From Qipengyuania_C sp046254955 (lineage in GTDB: Bacteria; Pseudomonadota; Alphaproteobacteria; Sphingomonadales; Sphingomonadaceae), in contig NZ_JBJXRG010000003.1 of assembly GCF_046254955.1 (NCBI RefSeq), forward strand, positions 1-64,000: a DNA stretch of 64,000 nucleotides. The letters are read 5' to 3'. The translations under genes were made by a program, and so were the position numbers. Below, in pieces: positions 44,216 to 52,399 of the stretch (its first letter is position 1; every line of letters starts with the position of its first letter). The notes under the pieces are model-generated. The model was not told the origin of the DNA and searched no databases. It saw only the letters and a program-made list of their open reading frames with translations.

Positions 44216-45530
44216 TCGCGACGCCCGCAAAGCCGAATTGAGAGCCGCCGCTGCGCGCGGCGAATCCACTCCGATTTCTCCGCTGGGCTGGCTGCTGTTC
44301 ATCGTCCGGGTGAAGTTGCTAATCTTTGCGCTGATCCTGCTCGTGCCGCTCCATTACATCTACCGCACGTTCAAATACGGCTCCCCCTTCCCCGAGATAT
44401 TCCTGTGGTTGGCAGCACGCATCTGCGGTGCACGGGTCCGCACCAACGGTGTGCCCTTGCGGCGCGACGTGTTCTTCATTTCGAACCACATCTCGTGGCT
44501 CGATATCCTCGCGCTGGCCGGAGCAAGCGGCACCGCCTTCGTTGCCAAGCAGGAGCTGAGCGAAGTGCCGGTGGTGGGATGGCTCAGCCGGCTCAACCGA
44601 ACCGTCTTCGTCAAACGCGAGAACCGTATGGGCGTGGCAGGCCAGATCAATGCGCTGCGTGAAGCGCTGGAGGACAATTGGTCGGTCACGATCTTCCCCG
44701 AAGGCACGGTAACCGACGGGCAATCATTGCTGCCGTTCAAGACCAGCATGATGAGCGTGCTCGAACCGCCGCCCAAGGACGTGCTCGTCCAGCCGGTGGT
44801 GATGGATTACGGCGATGTGGCGGAAGAGCTCGGCTGGGTCGGGGATGAGAGCGGCATCAACAATGCCAAGCGCGTGCTGTCGCGCCGCGGCACTTTCCGC
44901 CTCAACATCCATTTCCTCGAGCCGTTCAGCCCGGAAGTGTTCCAGGGCCGCAAGGCAATCGGTGCGGAAGCCCGTAAGCGGATCGAAGGCAAGCTGGTTG
45001 AAGTGCTGGGAAAACCGCTGCGACCCTACGAATATCCGGTAGATCCCGTACGCTATGCTCCCACCGCATCGCCTGATCCGAATGAAGCGCTTGCCGCGAC
45101 GCTTGCGCAACTCGGCGAGCTGTTGGGGCAAAGCGAGGATGACTGGTGGGTGATCGGCAGTGCCGCCGCATTCCTCCACGGTGCAGACGCCGGCACCATC
45201 GCCGATGTCGACGTGATTGTTGGTCAATCAGATTTCGAGCGCCTGGCCCGGCATCCCCACTTCCAGCGCTATGAGGATATCGACCGGACTCATTTCTCCT
45301 CGACCGCGATCGGTAAGTGGACGAATGCGCCCATGTCGATCGAGGTGATGTGTGAACTGCACGTCCGACAGGATGATCAGTGGCATCAAGTCGTGTTTGA
45401 ATCGCGGCAACGCGTCGAACACTCCGGACAGGTACTATACGTCCCGGAGCGGTTGGAACTGATCAGGCTGTTTGAGCGGTTTGGCCGACAGAAGGATGTC
45501 GAGCGAGCGCAAGCGCTGCGAAAGATTTGA
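44187..45530 (+). CDS. 1-acyl-glycerol-3-phosphate acyltransferase (PlsC) fused to a nucleotidyltransferase-like domain
   Basis: A 447-residue two-domain protein. Residues about 30-300 are a PlsC-type acyltransferase: a membrane segment (VKLLIFALILLVPLHYIY), the catalytic block FFISNHISWLDILAL (variant NHxxWxD), and FPEGTVTDGQSLLPF. The last 150 residues resemble a pol-beta/MNT-type nucleotidyltransferase: WWVIGSAAAFLHGADAGTI followed by ADVDVIVG, the G-S and D-x-D pattern, and a helical end (LELIRLFERFGRQKD). The frame is continuous with no start codon at the joint. ATG 44187 overlaps fur by 29 bases. The first domain should make phosphatidic acid; the role of the second is unknown. Confidence 0.85.
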   Translation: MASGLTATTDRDARKAELRAAAARGESTPISPLGWLLFIVRVKLLIFALILLVPLHYIYRTFKYGSPFPEIFLWLAARICGARVRTNGVPLRRDVFFISNHISWLDILALAGASGTAFVAKQELSEVPVVGWLSRLNRTVFVKRENRMGVAGQINALREALEDNWSVTIFPEGTVTDGQSLLPFKTSMMSVLEPPPKDVLVQPVVMDYGDVAEELGWVGDESGINNAKRVLSRRGTFRLNIHFLEPFSPEVFQGRKAIGAEARKRIEGKLVEVLGKPLRPYEYPVDPVRYAPTASPDPNEALAATLAQLGELLGQSEDDWWVIGSAAAFLHGADAGTIADVDVIVGQSDFERLARHPHFQRYEDIDRTHFSSTAIGKWTNAPMSIEVMCELHVRQDDQWHQVVFESRQRVEHSGQVLYVPERLELIRLFERFGRQKDVERAQALRKI

Positions 45531-45565
45531 ACATGTGCGTGTGAAGCGCTAATGCGCGCCCGCCC

Positions 45566-46909
45566 ATGAAACCGACAACTGCCCCCAAGACCTACCGGGT
45601 CAAGAGCTTCGGCTGCCAGATGAACGTCTATGATGGCGAGCGCATGGCCGAGTTGCTGGCCGAAAAGGGTATCACGCCTGCGCCCGAGGGCGAGGATGCG
45701 GACCTGGTGGTGCTCAACACCTGTCATATCCGAGAGAAAGCGGCGGAGAAGGTTTATTCGGACATTGGCCGGCTGGTGAAGGCGGGCGAAGAACGCGGAC
45801 AAAAACCGATGATCGCGGTCGCAGGCTGCGTCGCACAGGCTGAGGGCGAAGAGATCATGGCGCGCGCCCCCGCGGTCTCGATGGTGGTCGGCCCGCAGGC
45901 CTATCACCGGCTGCCCGAAATGCTCGACCAGGCAGTGTCCGGCAAGCGCGCGACCGATACCGAGATGCCGCCGATCGCCAAGTTTGACGCTCTGCCCAAG
46001 CGTCGCAAGAGCGCGCCGAGCGCCTTCCTGACCGTGCAGGAAGGCTGCGATAAGTTCTGCACCTATTGCGTGGTACCCTATACGCGCGGAGCGGAAATTT
46101 CCCGTCCATACAATGATTTGATTACCGAAGCGCAGAGACTGGTTGAAGCGGGAGCGAAAGAAATTACGCTGCTGGGCCAGAACGTCAACGCCTGGTCTGG
46201 CGAGAACGCGAAGGGCCATGCGGTCGGCCTCGCGGGCCTGATCCATGCGCTTGCCGAGATCGATGGGTTGTCGCGCATCCGCTACACTACCAGCCACCCC
46301 AACGACATGGATGACGCGCTCATCGCGGCGCATGGCGAAGTGGGCAAGCTGATGCCCTATTTGCACTTGCCGGTGCAGAGCGGGTCCGACCGGGTGCTCA
46401 AGGCGATGAATCGCAGCCATACCTCGGATAGCTACCTGCGACTGCTGGAACGATTCCGCGCGGCGCGGCCTGACATTGCGCTCTCGGGCGACTTCATCGT
46501 CGGCTTCCCCGGCGAAACCGATGCCGAGTTCGAAGAGACGTTGCAACTGGTCGATAAAGTTCGCTACGCGCAGGCCTACAGCTTCAAATATTCCGCCCGG
46601 CCCGGCACTTCTGCCGCGACAATGGACGGGCAAGTGCCGCGTGAAGTGATGGACGAGCGCCTCCAGCGTTTGCAGGCTGCATTGGGCCGCGACCAGCACG
46701 CCTTCAACGCCGCATCGGTAGGTAAGAACTGTGAAGTACTGATCGAACGCAAGGGCAAGCATGCGGACCAGTGGCTCGGCAAATCGCCCTGGCTGCAGTC
46801 GGTGTGGTTCGAAGCGGACGCGGCGCTGGGCGATCTTGTCAGCGTCGAACTGGTCGAGGCAGGTCCCAACTCCCTTGCAGGACGCCTGCTGGAGATGGTC
46901 TCCGCGTAA
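45566..46909 (+). CDS. miaB: tRNA-2-methylthio-N6-dimethylallyladenosine synthase
   Basis: Radical-SAM methylthiotransferase acting on i6A37 of tRNAs. The 447-residue protein has an N-terminal UPF0004 domain with cluster cysteines in FGCQMNVYDGERM and NTCHIREKAAEKVY. The radical SAM CDKFCTYCVVPYTRGAE motif is central, followed by a C-terminal TRAM domain (about residues 385-447). The ATG at 45566 gives MKPTTAPKTYRVKSFGCQ. It is followed after 105 bases by phoH, as in most alphaproteobacteria. A long open frame on the opposite strand is a shadow. Confidence 0.96.
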   Translation: MKPTTAPKTYRVKSFGCQMNVYDGERMAELLAEKGITPAPEGEDADLVVLNTCHIREKAAEKVYSDIGRLVKAGEERGQKPMIAVAGCVAQAEGEEIMARAPAVSMVVGPQAYHRLPEMLDQAVSGKRATDTEMPPIAKFDALPKRRKSAPSAFLTVQEGCDKFCTYCVVPYTRGAEISRPYNDLITEAQRLVEAGAKEITLLGQNVNAWSGENAKGHAVGLAGLIHALAEIDGLSRIRYTTSHPNDMDDALIAAHGEVGKLMPYLHLPVQSGSDRVLKAMNRSHTSDSYLRLLERFRAARPDIALSGDFIVGFPGETDAEFEETLQLVDKVRYAQAYSFKYSARPGTSAATMDGQVPREVMDERLQRLQAALGRDQHAFNAASVGKNCEVLIERKGKHADQWLGKSPWLQSVWFEADAALGDLVSVELVEAGPNSLAGRLLEMVSA

Positions 46910-47014
46910 CCTCGAAGTGACAGCGAGATGACTTTCCACCGCTACATGCAGGTGCCAAGCTTGCCAGCAGCGTGAAGTGGCCTAGATTCCCGCCCAGAGA
47001 CTCGAAAGGAATTC

Positions 47015-48058
47015 ATGGGAAGAAAGCCCACTAGGAAGGATGACCACGGCGCCGCGCAGGCCCTGTCACCCCCGCCCTCCCCGCAGCGCGAGATACGCCG
47101 CGCCAAGGCCGAAGTCAGCTTTGAAGACCAGTCTTTGCTGGGGCCGCTATTCGGACAATTCGATGCCAATCTGGTCCAGATAGAGAACCGTCTCGGCGTG
47201 TTCATCTCTGCACGCGGTGATGTGGCCCATATCGAAGGGCCGGAAGACAGCGTTGCGCGCGCACGCGATGTGCTGAAAGCGATGTATGACCGCCTCGCCA
47301 CGGGGCAGGATATGGACGCAGGCGCGATCGAATCGCTGATTTCGATGTCTAATGAGCCAACGCTGGAAGGCATCGTCAAAGGCGATGCCGAGCATCCGCC
47401 GGTGATGATTCGCACCCGCCGCAAGACCATCGTCCCGCGCAGTGCTGGCCAGATCCCCTATATGCGCCAACTCGCCCGCGATGACATCATCTTCGCGCTT
47501 GGCCCGGCGGGTACCGGCAAGACCTATCTCGCGGTGGCGCAGGCGGTCAGCCAGCTGATCACTGGCAGCGTGCAGCGCCTGATCCTCTCGCGCCCGGCGG
47601 TGGAAGCGGGCGAGAAGCTCGGTTTCCTGCCCGGCGACATGAAGGATAAGGTCGATCCTTATTTGCGCCCGCTTTACGACGCGCTGTTCGATTGCATGCC
47701 GCCCGAGCAGGTCGAACGGCGGATCGACAGCGGCGAGATTGAGATCGCACCGATCGCCTTCATGCGCGGGCGTACCCTGGCCGACAGCTTCATCATCCTC
47801 GACGAGGCGCAGAATACCACGCGCGAACAGATGAAGATGTTCCTCACCCGCTTCGGCCAGAACAGCCGGATGGTGGTGTGCGGCGATCCCAAACAGGTCG
47901 ATATTCCCGGCGGCGACCGTATGAGCGGGCTGGCCGATGCGGTCGAGAAGCTGGAAGGCGTGGAAGGGATCGCGGTTTCGCGCTTCACATCGGCTGATGT
48001 GGTGCGGCACCCTATCGTGGGCCGGATCGTCGAGGCCTATGAGGGGACGAGTGAGTAG
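47015..48058 (+). CDS. PhoH family ATPase
   Basis: P-loop ATPase of the PhoH/YbeZ type, 347 residues, linked to RNA metabolism and ribosome maturation with YbeY. After a KH-like N-terminal region the ATPase core shows GPAGTGKTYLAVAQA (Walker A), FIILDEAQNTTREQM (Walker B) and VVCGDPKQVDIPGG. AAAGGA precedes the ATG at 7 bases. The normal partner ybeY does not follow directly: a lipoprotein gene lies between. Nothing else departs from the family. Confidence 0.94.
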   Translation: MGRKPTRKDDHGAAQALSPPPSPQREIRRAKAEVSFEDQSLLGPLFGQFDANLVQIENRLGVFISARGDVAHIEGPEDSVARARDVLKAMYDRLATGQDMDAGAIESLISMSNEPTLEGIVKGDAEHPPVMIRTRRKTIVPRSAGQIPYMRQLARDDIIFALGPAGTGKTYLAVAQAVSQLITGSVQRLILSRPAVEAGEKLGFLPGDMKDKVDPYLRPLYDALFDCMPPEQVERRIDSGEIEIAPIAFMRGRTLADSFIILDEAQNTTREQMKMFLTRFGQNSRMVVCGDPKQVDIPGGDRMSGLADAVEKLEGVEGIAVSRFTSADVVRHPIVGRIVEAYEGTSE

Positions 48059-48068
48059 TTTGTTCTGA

Positions 48069-48099
48069 AATGTCCGCTAGCGACCCAATTGCGGACATT
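48069..48099. repeat. Palindromic element downstream of phoH
   Basis: AATGTCCGC (48069-48077) is exactly inverted as GCGGACATT (48091-48099) around a 13-base loop, TAGCGACCCAATT. It starts 11 bases after the phoH stop. From memory, TGTCCGC...GCGGACA palindromes are dispersed in sphingomonad genomes, but I cannot verify copy number here. With no T tract it is not a classic terminator. It marks the left border of the inserted lipoprotein gene. Confidence 0.6.
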
Positions 48100-48159
48100 G
48101 TGTTGGAGCTGGGATCAAATTGACATTGCGGCCTGCGTACCGGCTTCGTAGAATGTGGG

Positions 48160-48822
48160 ATGAGAATATTTGCAGCCGGTCTTGCCTTGGTTCTTTTGGC
48201 ATCGTGCCAAGGAGAAACTCGCGTTCCCGATCGGCTTGTTTCGGGCGATGCCTACTATTCGGAGCGCTCACTGCAAGAAACTATTCGAGTCTATAAAGGC
48301 TTCGGAGGAGAGGGCTACGGCCTGCACCGGCTTGAGTATGAACTTCGCCCAAACAACGAACTTAAAGTTCGCTACTGGCTCGCACCTGAAACCGATGCGG
48401 TGGCCGAAGAGGGCTTCGACTTAAGCTCTCATGTCGCGGATCAATTCCGGAGAGATTTGTGGCGGCTGCGTCCTGAAAGTATTTCGGAGAATCTGATTGC
48501 AGACTGGCCGACCTTACCGTTGAATTGCAAACGAGGCGGGCCTCATGATCAAGGTGACATATGGGTCATCTTCCTCCCAGACGCAGATGATATTCGAGGG
48601 CGTGTGTTCGAACTAACAAGAGCAGATAGTTGTGACAGCCTCGCAGCGAAGCAGGCACGGCTGTTGATTGAAGAGGTAATTGCCTCTCTGCCGAACTCGA
48701 AGATAGCAGCTGAGTTCCACAGAGCGATGTCTACGAGCGATCATGTTGGCAGCTGGGAAGATCCGAAACCAATTCGATCTCTTTCGAAGCGGGAACTAGG
48801 GGAAGGGTTGCAAGCCAACTGA
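48160..48822 (+). CDS. Hypothetical lipoprotein inserted between phoH and ybeY
   Basis: A 220-residue putative lipoprotein. The signal ends in a lipobox, LVLLASC, with Cys16 as the lipidation site. The mature part has no recognisable family; it is rich in charged residues and has two further Cys (LPLNCKRGG and RADSCDSLA) that may pair. Codon choice looks less GC-biased than in the neighbours (many AT-ending codons), hinting at recent acquisition. It separates phoH from ybeY, which normally adjoin. The ATG at 48160 has only a weak GTGGG ribosome site. Confidence 0.75.
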   Translation: MRIFAAGLALVLLASCQGETRVPDRLVSGDAYYSERSLQETIRVYKGFGGEGYGLHRLEYELRPNNELKVRYWLAPETDAVAEEGFDLSSHVADQFRRDLWRLRPESISENLIADWPTLPLNCKRGGPHDQGDIWVIFLPDADDIRGRVFELTRADSCDSLAAKQARLLIEEVIASLPNSKIAAEFHRAMSTSDHVGSWEDPKPIRSLSKRELGEGLQAN

Positions 48823-48912
48823 CCAGCAGCAACTTCCGCTTTCCACCCCAATATCAGACAATACCGAGTTCGATCCCTCCCTATTTCCACTGCCTTTGGC
48901 TAAGGCGGATAT

Positions 48913-49407
48913 GTGAACCTAGAAATCGACATCGAAGATTGGCCGGAAAGCGATTGGGAAAGGCTGGCTGTCCGAACAGCCGAAGCCTTGTCCGAAGTCG
49001 AACCCGCGCTCGCCAATCCGCGGCTTTCCGCAAGTCTCCTGTTTACATCGGACGAGGAGGTGCACGCGCTCAACCGCGAATGGCGCGAGAAAGACAAACC
49101 AACCAATGTCCTCTCTTTTCCCATGCTCTCGGGCGAAGAACTGGCCGATCTCGAACCCGATGGCCCGCCCGTCATGTTGGGCGATATCGCGCTCGCCCAT
49201 CAGACTTGTGCCCGCGAAGCGGCGGAAAGAGGCGTTTCTCTGGAGCATCACGCTGCCCACCTGATCGTCCACGGGCTGCTCCATCTGGCAGGCCATGATC
49301 ACGAGACTTCGAGCGACGATGCGAAAAAAATGGAGGCACTGGAGATCGCAGCGCTTGCCAAACTGGGGGTCGCGGACCCATATGATGATCATAGTTTAAC
49401 GGAGTAG
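48913..49407 (+). CDS. ybeY: Endoribonuclease YbeY
   Basis: Metal-dependent rRNA maturation factor, 164 residues. The zinc motif is intact: HLIVHGLLHLAGHDHETS (H-x3-H-x5-H pattern). ALNREWREKDKPTNVLSFP and MLGDIALAHQTC are typical family segments. The start is GTG at 48913 preceded by AAGGCGG; no ATG fits. It is followed after 12 bases by the CBS-domain gene, the normal order. Its own promoter may be needed because of the inserted lipoprotein gene upstream. Confidence 0.93.
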   Translation: MNLEIDIEDWPESDWERLAVRTAEALSEVEPALANPRLSASLLFTSDEEVHALNREWREKDKPTNVLSFPMLSGEELADLEPDGPPVMLGDIALAHQTCAREAAERGVSLEHHAAHLIVHGLLHLAGHDHETSSDDAKKMEALEIAALAKLGVADPYDDHSLTE

Positions 49408-49419
49408 CCAGCAAGGGCC

Positions 49420-50340
49420 ATGCCCGAGACAGAAACCGCTAGCGGAGAAGCGGAGAGTAGAAGCGGGCTTTGGCTCGCAATCCGCAAATTTTTCGATATC
49501 GACGATGGCGATCGCTCGCTGCGTGCGCAGCTTGAAGAGGCGATTGACGAGCACGAGGGCGAGAACGGTTCGTCCTCTAACGAATCCGAAAGCAATGGCG
49601 ATCTCTCGCAAGTCGAGCTCCAGATGCTGCGTAACCTGTTGCATTTCAGCGAGCACGATGCGGACGATATCGCAATCCCGCGCGGAGAGATCATTGCAAT
49701 CTCGGCCGATGCCAGCTGGGACGACCTGGTCGGTGCCTTTTCCGAACACGACCATTCGCGCATCCCGGTCTATCGCGACACACTGGATCACGTGGTCGGC
49801 ATGATCCACATCAAGGATGTTTTCCCGCACCTTGCCGCCAGCACCGAGCCGCCCGATTGGACCACGCTCATGCGCCAGCCGCTTTACGTGCCGCAGACAC
49901 GCGGCGCACTCGACGTGCTGGCCGACATGCGGCTCCACCGCACCCACCTCGCCGTAGTGCTCGACGAATATTCCGGCACCGACGGGATTATCACGATCGA
50001 GGACGTGGTCGAAGAGATCGTCGGCGATATCGAGGACGAGCACGACGACGCGCCCGAAGTCCTCATCTCGCCGATCGGCAACGGGATGTGGGATTGCGAC
50101 GCGCGCGCCGAGCTCGAAGATATCGCCGAACAGATCGATCCCCGTCTCGCCGAAGTCAGCGAAGCGGTCGATACACTCGGCGGCCTGACCTTCGTGCTCG
50201 CCGAGCAGGTTCCCGATATCGGCACCATTGTCGAACACGAGAGCGGCTGGAAGATCGAAGTCACCGATGGCGATGCGACGCATGTGACGCGGCTGCGGCT
50301 GCACCCTCCCGCTGACAAGCTCGAGGAAGTCAGCGAGTAA
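49420..50340 (+). CDS. CBS-domain protein of the CorC/hemolysin C family
   Basis: A 306-residue cytoplasmic protein with no membrane segments. An acidic N-terminal region is followed by two CBS domains (about residues 85-205; EHDHSRIPVYRDTLDHVVGM and LAVVLDEYSGTDGIITIED). A C-terminal CorC_HlyC domain starts around DCDARAELEDIAEQ. This is the short CorC form linked to magnesium and cobalt efflux. In many relatives lnt follows; here a LysR gene does. mgtE lies 2 kb downstream, a possible but unproven functional link. Confidence 0.9.
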   Translation: MPETETASGEAESRSGLWLAIRKFFDIDDGDRSLRAQLEEAIDEHEGENGSSSNESESNGDLSQVELQMLRNLLHFSEHDADDIAIPRGEIIAISADASWDDLVGAFSEHDHSRIPVYRDTLDHVVGMIHIKDVFPHLAASTEPPDWTTLMRQPLYVPQTRGALDVLADMRLHRTHLAVVLDEYSGTDGIITIEDVVEEIVGDIEDEHDDAPEVLISPIGNGMWDCDARAELEDIAEQIDPRLAEVSEAVDTLGGLTFVLAEQVPDIGTIVEHESGWKIEVTDGDATHVTRLRLHPPADKLEEVSE

Positions 50341-50404
50341 GAATTCGTTCGCACTCGCAAAATAACTGCTCGACAAGGCTGGGTCACACCCTAAATCAGG
50401 GCAC

Positions 50405-51289
50405 ATGCCGACGCGCCGTCTTCCTCCCCTGCGAGCGCTCGAAGCTTTCGTGCGCACTGTGCGTCTGGGTTCGGCCCGGGCGGCAGCGGAAGAGCTTGGC
50501 CTCAGCCCTTCTGCGCTTTCGCGCCGGATCGGCAATCTCGAGACATTCGTCGGCAAGAAGCTGTTCACCCGGGCGCGGCAGTCGATGCAGCTCACCGATG
50601 AGGGGCATGCCTTTTACGAGGCCGTGGCGCCAAATCTCGAAGCGCTCGCCCGCGCGGTCGAAAATCAGTCTGACAATCACTCGCTGCTGCGCCTGCATCT
50701 GGGAGTGCTGCCGCTTTTTGGCAGCCAGCGCCTGTTCCCCCGCCTGACCGAGCTGCGCCAGCGCCATCCGCTGCTGCACATCGATATCGATACCGGCCCG
50801 CACCTGGAGGACCGCGTCGGCGACGTGCTCGACGCGGCAATTATCCTTTCGCGCGGGCCCAGCACCTCGCTCCACGCCGTCCGGCTCGACGAGAACAAGG
50901 TCCACGCCATCACCAGCCGCGAGCTGGCCGAAGCGCTGGGTGACGAGCCAAATCCCGAGCTACTCGCCAAGCAGACATTCCTCGTCCACAACGAACTGCC
51001 CGACAGTTTCGGTGCCTGGAAGCAGGCTCTCAAACTGGAGGACTTCGACGCCGTTGCGATCGATCATTTCGATTCGGGGCAGTTGATGCTGGAAGCCGCC
51101 GCACAAGGATTGGGCATCGCGATCATGCATGACGATCACATGCGCCGGGCAGATGATCCCCGCCTGACCGATCTTTACGATGTCGAAGTCGACAGCCCCT
51201 ACAGCTATTGGTTTATCTGCAAACCCGAAGCACTCGAGGAGCGGCCCGTTCGCCTGTTCCACGATTGGCTGGTGAAGGCCGAGCTTTAG
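50405..51289 (+). CDS. LysR-family transcriptional regulator (GcvA-like)
   Basis: A 294-residue regulator. The N-terminal helix-turn-helix is RALEAFVRTVRLGSARAA and LGLSPSALSRRIGNLE, followed by a linker helix and a periplasmic-binding-fold effector domain (LRLHLGVLPLFGSQRL, DAAIILSRGPST, GLGIAIMHDDHM). It opens MPTRRLPPLRALEAF, typical of the GcvA/AmpR-like subgroup. Its target is unclear because neighbours on both sides are unrelated and no divergent gene is adjacent. The 3' end overlaps the convergent PilZ gene by 4 bases. Confidence 0.9.
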   Translation: MPTRRLPPLRALEAFVRTVRLGSARAAAEELGLSPSALSRRIGNLETFVGKKLFTRARQSMQLTDEGHAFYEAVAPNLEALARAVENQSDNHSLLRLHLGVLPLFGSQRLFPRLTELRQRHPLLHIDIDTGPHLEDRVGDVLDAAIILSRGPSTSLHAVRLDENKVHAITSRELAEALGDEPNPELLAKQTFLVHNELPDSFGAWKQALKLEDFDAVAIDHFDSGQLMLEAAAQGLGIAIMHDDHMRRADDPRLTDLYDVEVDSPYSYWFICKPEALEERPVRLFHDWLVKAEL

Positions 51290-51588
51290 GCCGCCTTGGC
51301 CATCGCCAGTTGGTTCTGGAGGTGCTCGTAGACGGATTCGCTCAGGATACGTTCGAAGGTAAGCCCGGCATTGTCATCCTCTTTCCAGAGGACGTAAGCG
51401 GGCTGGAATTCCAGCCCCTGGAGCTTTAGCAGCACCCGGTCGTCCACGCGCAATCCGGTGCCACGCGCATCGACCATGCAGCCGGCAGCCGACAGATCGT
51501 GGATGACAATGTCGCTCATTCCGCCGCGGGAATTGCGCAGCTTTGCCTTGAGCTTGCCTGCTCCAGCGTGATCGTCGGGAAGAATCAT
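51286..51588 (-). CDS. PilZ-domain protein
   Basis: A 100-residue single PilZ domain, probably a cyclic-di-GMP receptor. The second binding motif D-x-S-x-x-G is seen as IHDLSAAGCMVDARG (residues 29-43). The N-terminal arginines occur as KLRNSRGG, which is R-x-x-R rather than the usual R-x-x-x-R, so affinity is uncertain. Core strands RVLLKLQGLEFQPAYVLW and AGLTFERILSE complete the barrel. ATG 51588 is preferred, with AAGGA about 10 bases upstream; the frame stays open upstream but carries no domain features. Two diguanylate cyclases occur elsewhere in the window. Confidence 0.75.
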   Translation of the reverse strand: MILPDDHAGAGKLKAKLRNSRGGMSDIVIHDLSAAGCMVDARGTGLRVDDRVLLKLQGLEFQPAYVLWKEDDNAGLTFERILSESVYEHLQNQLAMAKAA

Positions 51589-51774
51589 GGCGGTGCAATC
51601 CTTCTGGTGTCCTAGCGTTATGACTAGCGGCGCATCGCCGCGTTTGGCTTCGCAAGTATGGCCAGGGACACTTTGTAAAATGCAACCAGCTATGCTTTGG
51701 CGCTGGTAGCCGAAGACCCCTAATTTCCGGTGAACACGCCCTGCCGTAGTATGCCGTGGAACGCTTGCGCCAAA

Positions 51775-51797
51775 GAAAAGGGGCGCCGAAGCGCCCC
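51775..51797 (-). terminator. Intrinsic terminator of the cyclophilin gene
   Basis: On the minus strand GGGGCGC (51797-51791) pairs with GCGCCCC (51786-51780) around a TTCG loop. It is followed by TTTTCTTT at 51779-51772. It lies 31 bases beyond the cyclophilin stop. Stem, tetraloop and T tract are all textbook. Confidence 0.9.
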
Positions 51798-51827
51798 GAT
51801 CCAACATTTTGAATTTGCTTGCGGAAA

Positions 51828-52292
51828 TCAGGCAACTGTCGCCTTGGCGATCTTGCCGGGACTGGCCGGCGGCTCGCCCTTGGGCAGGGCGTCGACATGG
51901 TCCATCCCGCTCGTGACTTCGCCCCAGACGGTATATTGACCGTCGAGGAAATGCGCATCCTGGAAGCAGATGAAGAATTGCGAGTTGGCACTGTCCGGCA
52001 TCTGGCTGCGCGCCATCGAACAGGTCCCGCGCACATGCGGTTCGGCGTTGAATTCGGCCTTGAGATCCGGCTTTTCGCTGCCGCCCATCCCGGTACCGGT
52101 CGGATCGCCGCCCTGCGCCATGAAGCCGTCGATCACGCGGTGGAAGACCACACCGTCGTAGAAACCTTCCTTGGCCAGCTCGGTGATGCGCTCGACGTGG
52201 CCAGGCGCGAGGTCCGGCCGCAGTTTGATCACGACATCCTTGCCCTCCCCATCTCCGGTATCAAGGGTGAAGGTAAGCGTTTGATCGGCCAT
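51828..52292 (-). CDS. Peptidyl-prolyl cis-trans isomerase (cyclophilin)
   Basis: Cytoplasmic cyclophilin of 154 residues. The core is FYDGVVFHRVIDGFMAQGGD (catalytic Arg in FHR), MARSQMPDSANSQFFICF and VWGEVTSGMDHVDAL. ATG 52292 has AGGAGA 9 bases upstream; the frame continues 20 codons further without a ribosome site. No signal peptide, so it is the PpiB-like cytosolic form. It is followed by a strong terminator. It is divergent from mgtE. Confidence 0.94.
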   Translation of the reverse strand: MADQTLTFTLDTGDGEGKDVVIKLRPDLAPGHVERITELAKEGFYDGVVFHRVIDGFMAQGGDPTGTGMGGSEKPDLKAEFNAEPHVRGTCSMARSQMPDSANSQFFICFQDAHFLDGQYTVWGEVTSGMDHVDALPKGEPPASPGKIAKATVA

Positions 52293-52399
52293 CTTGGGGA
52301 ATCTCCTGTTGCGTGTGAGCGCGCGATATAGGGACTGATCACGCGATGTCACCCCGCTAGATTGCTTGCATTTCCGACTCGCCCGCCTAGAGCGGCGTC

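Noticed and set aside
45386..46939. A 517-codon minus-strand frame opposite miaB
   Set aside because: miaB has complete functional motifs; the opposite frame is low-information His/Arg-rich sequence.
49396..50595. A 399-codon minus-strand frame across the CorC gene
   Set aside because: Antisense of a well-supported CBS-domain gene, with no motif of its own.
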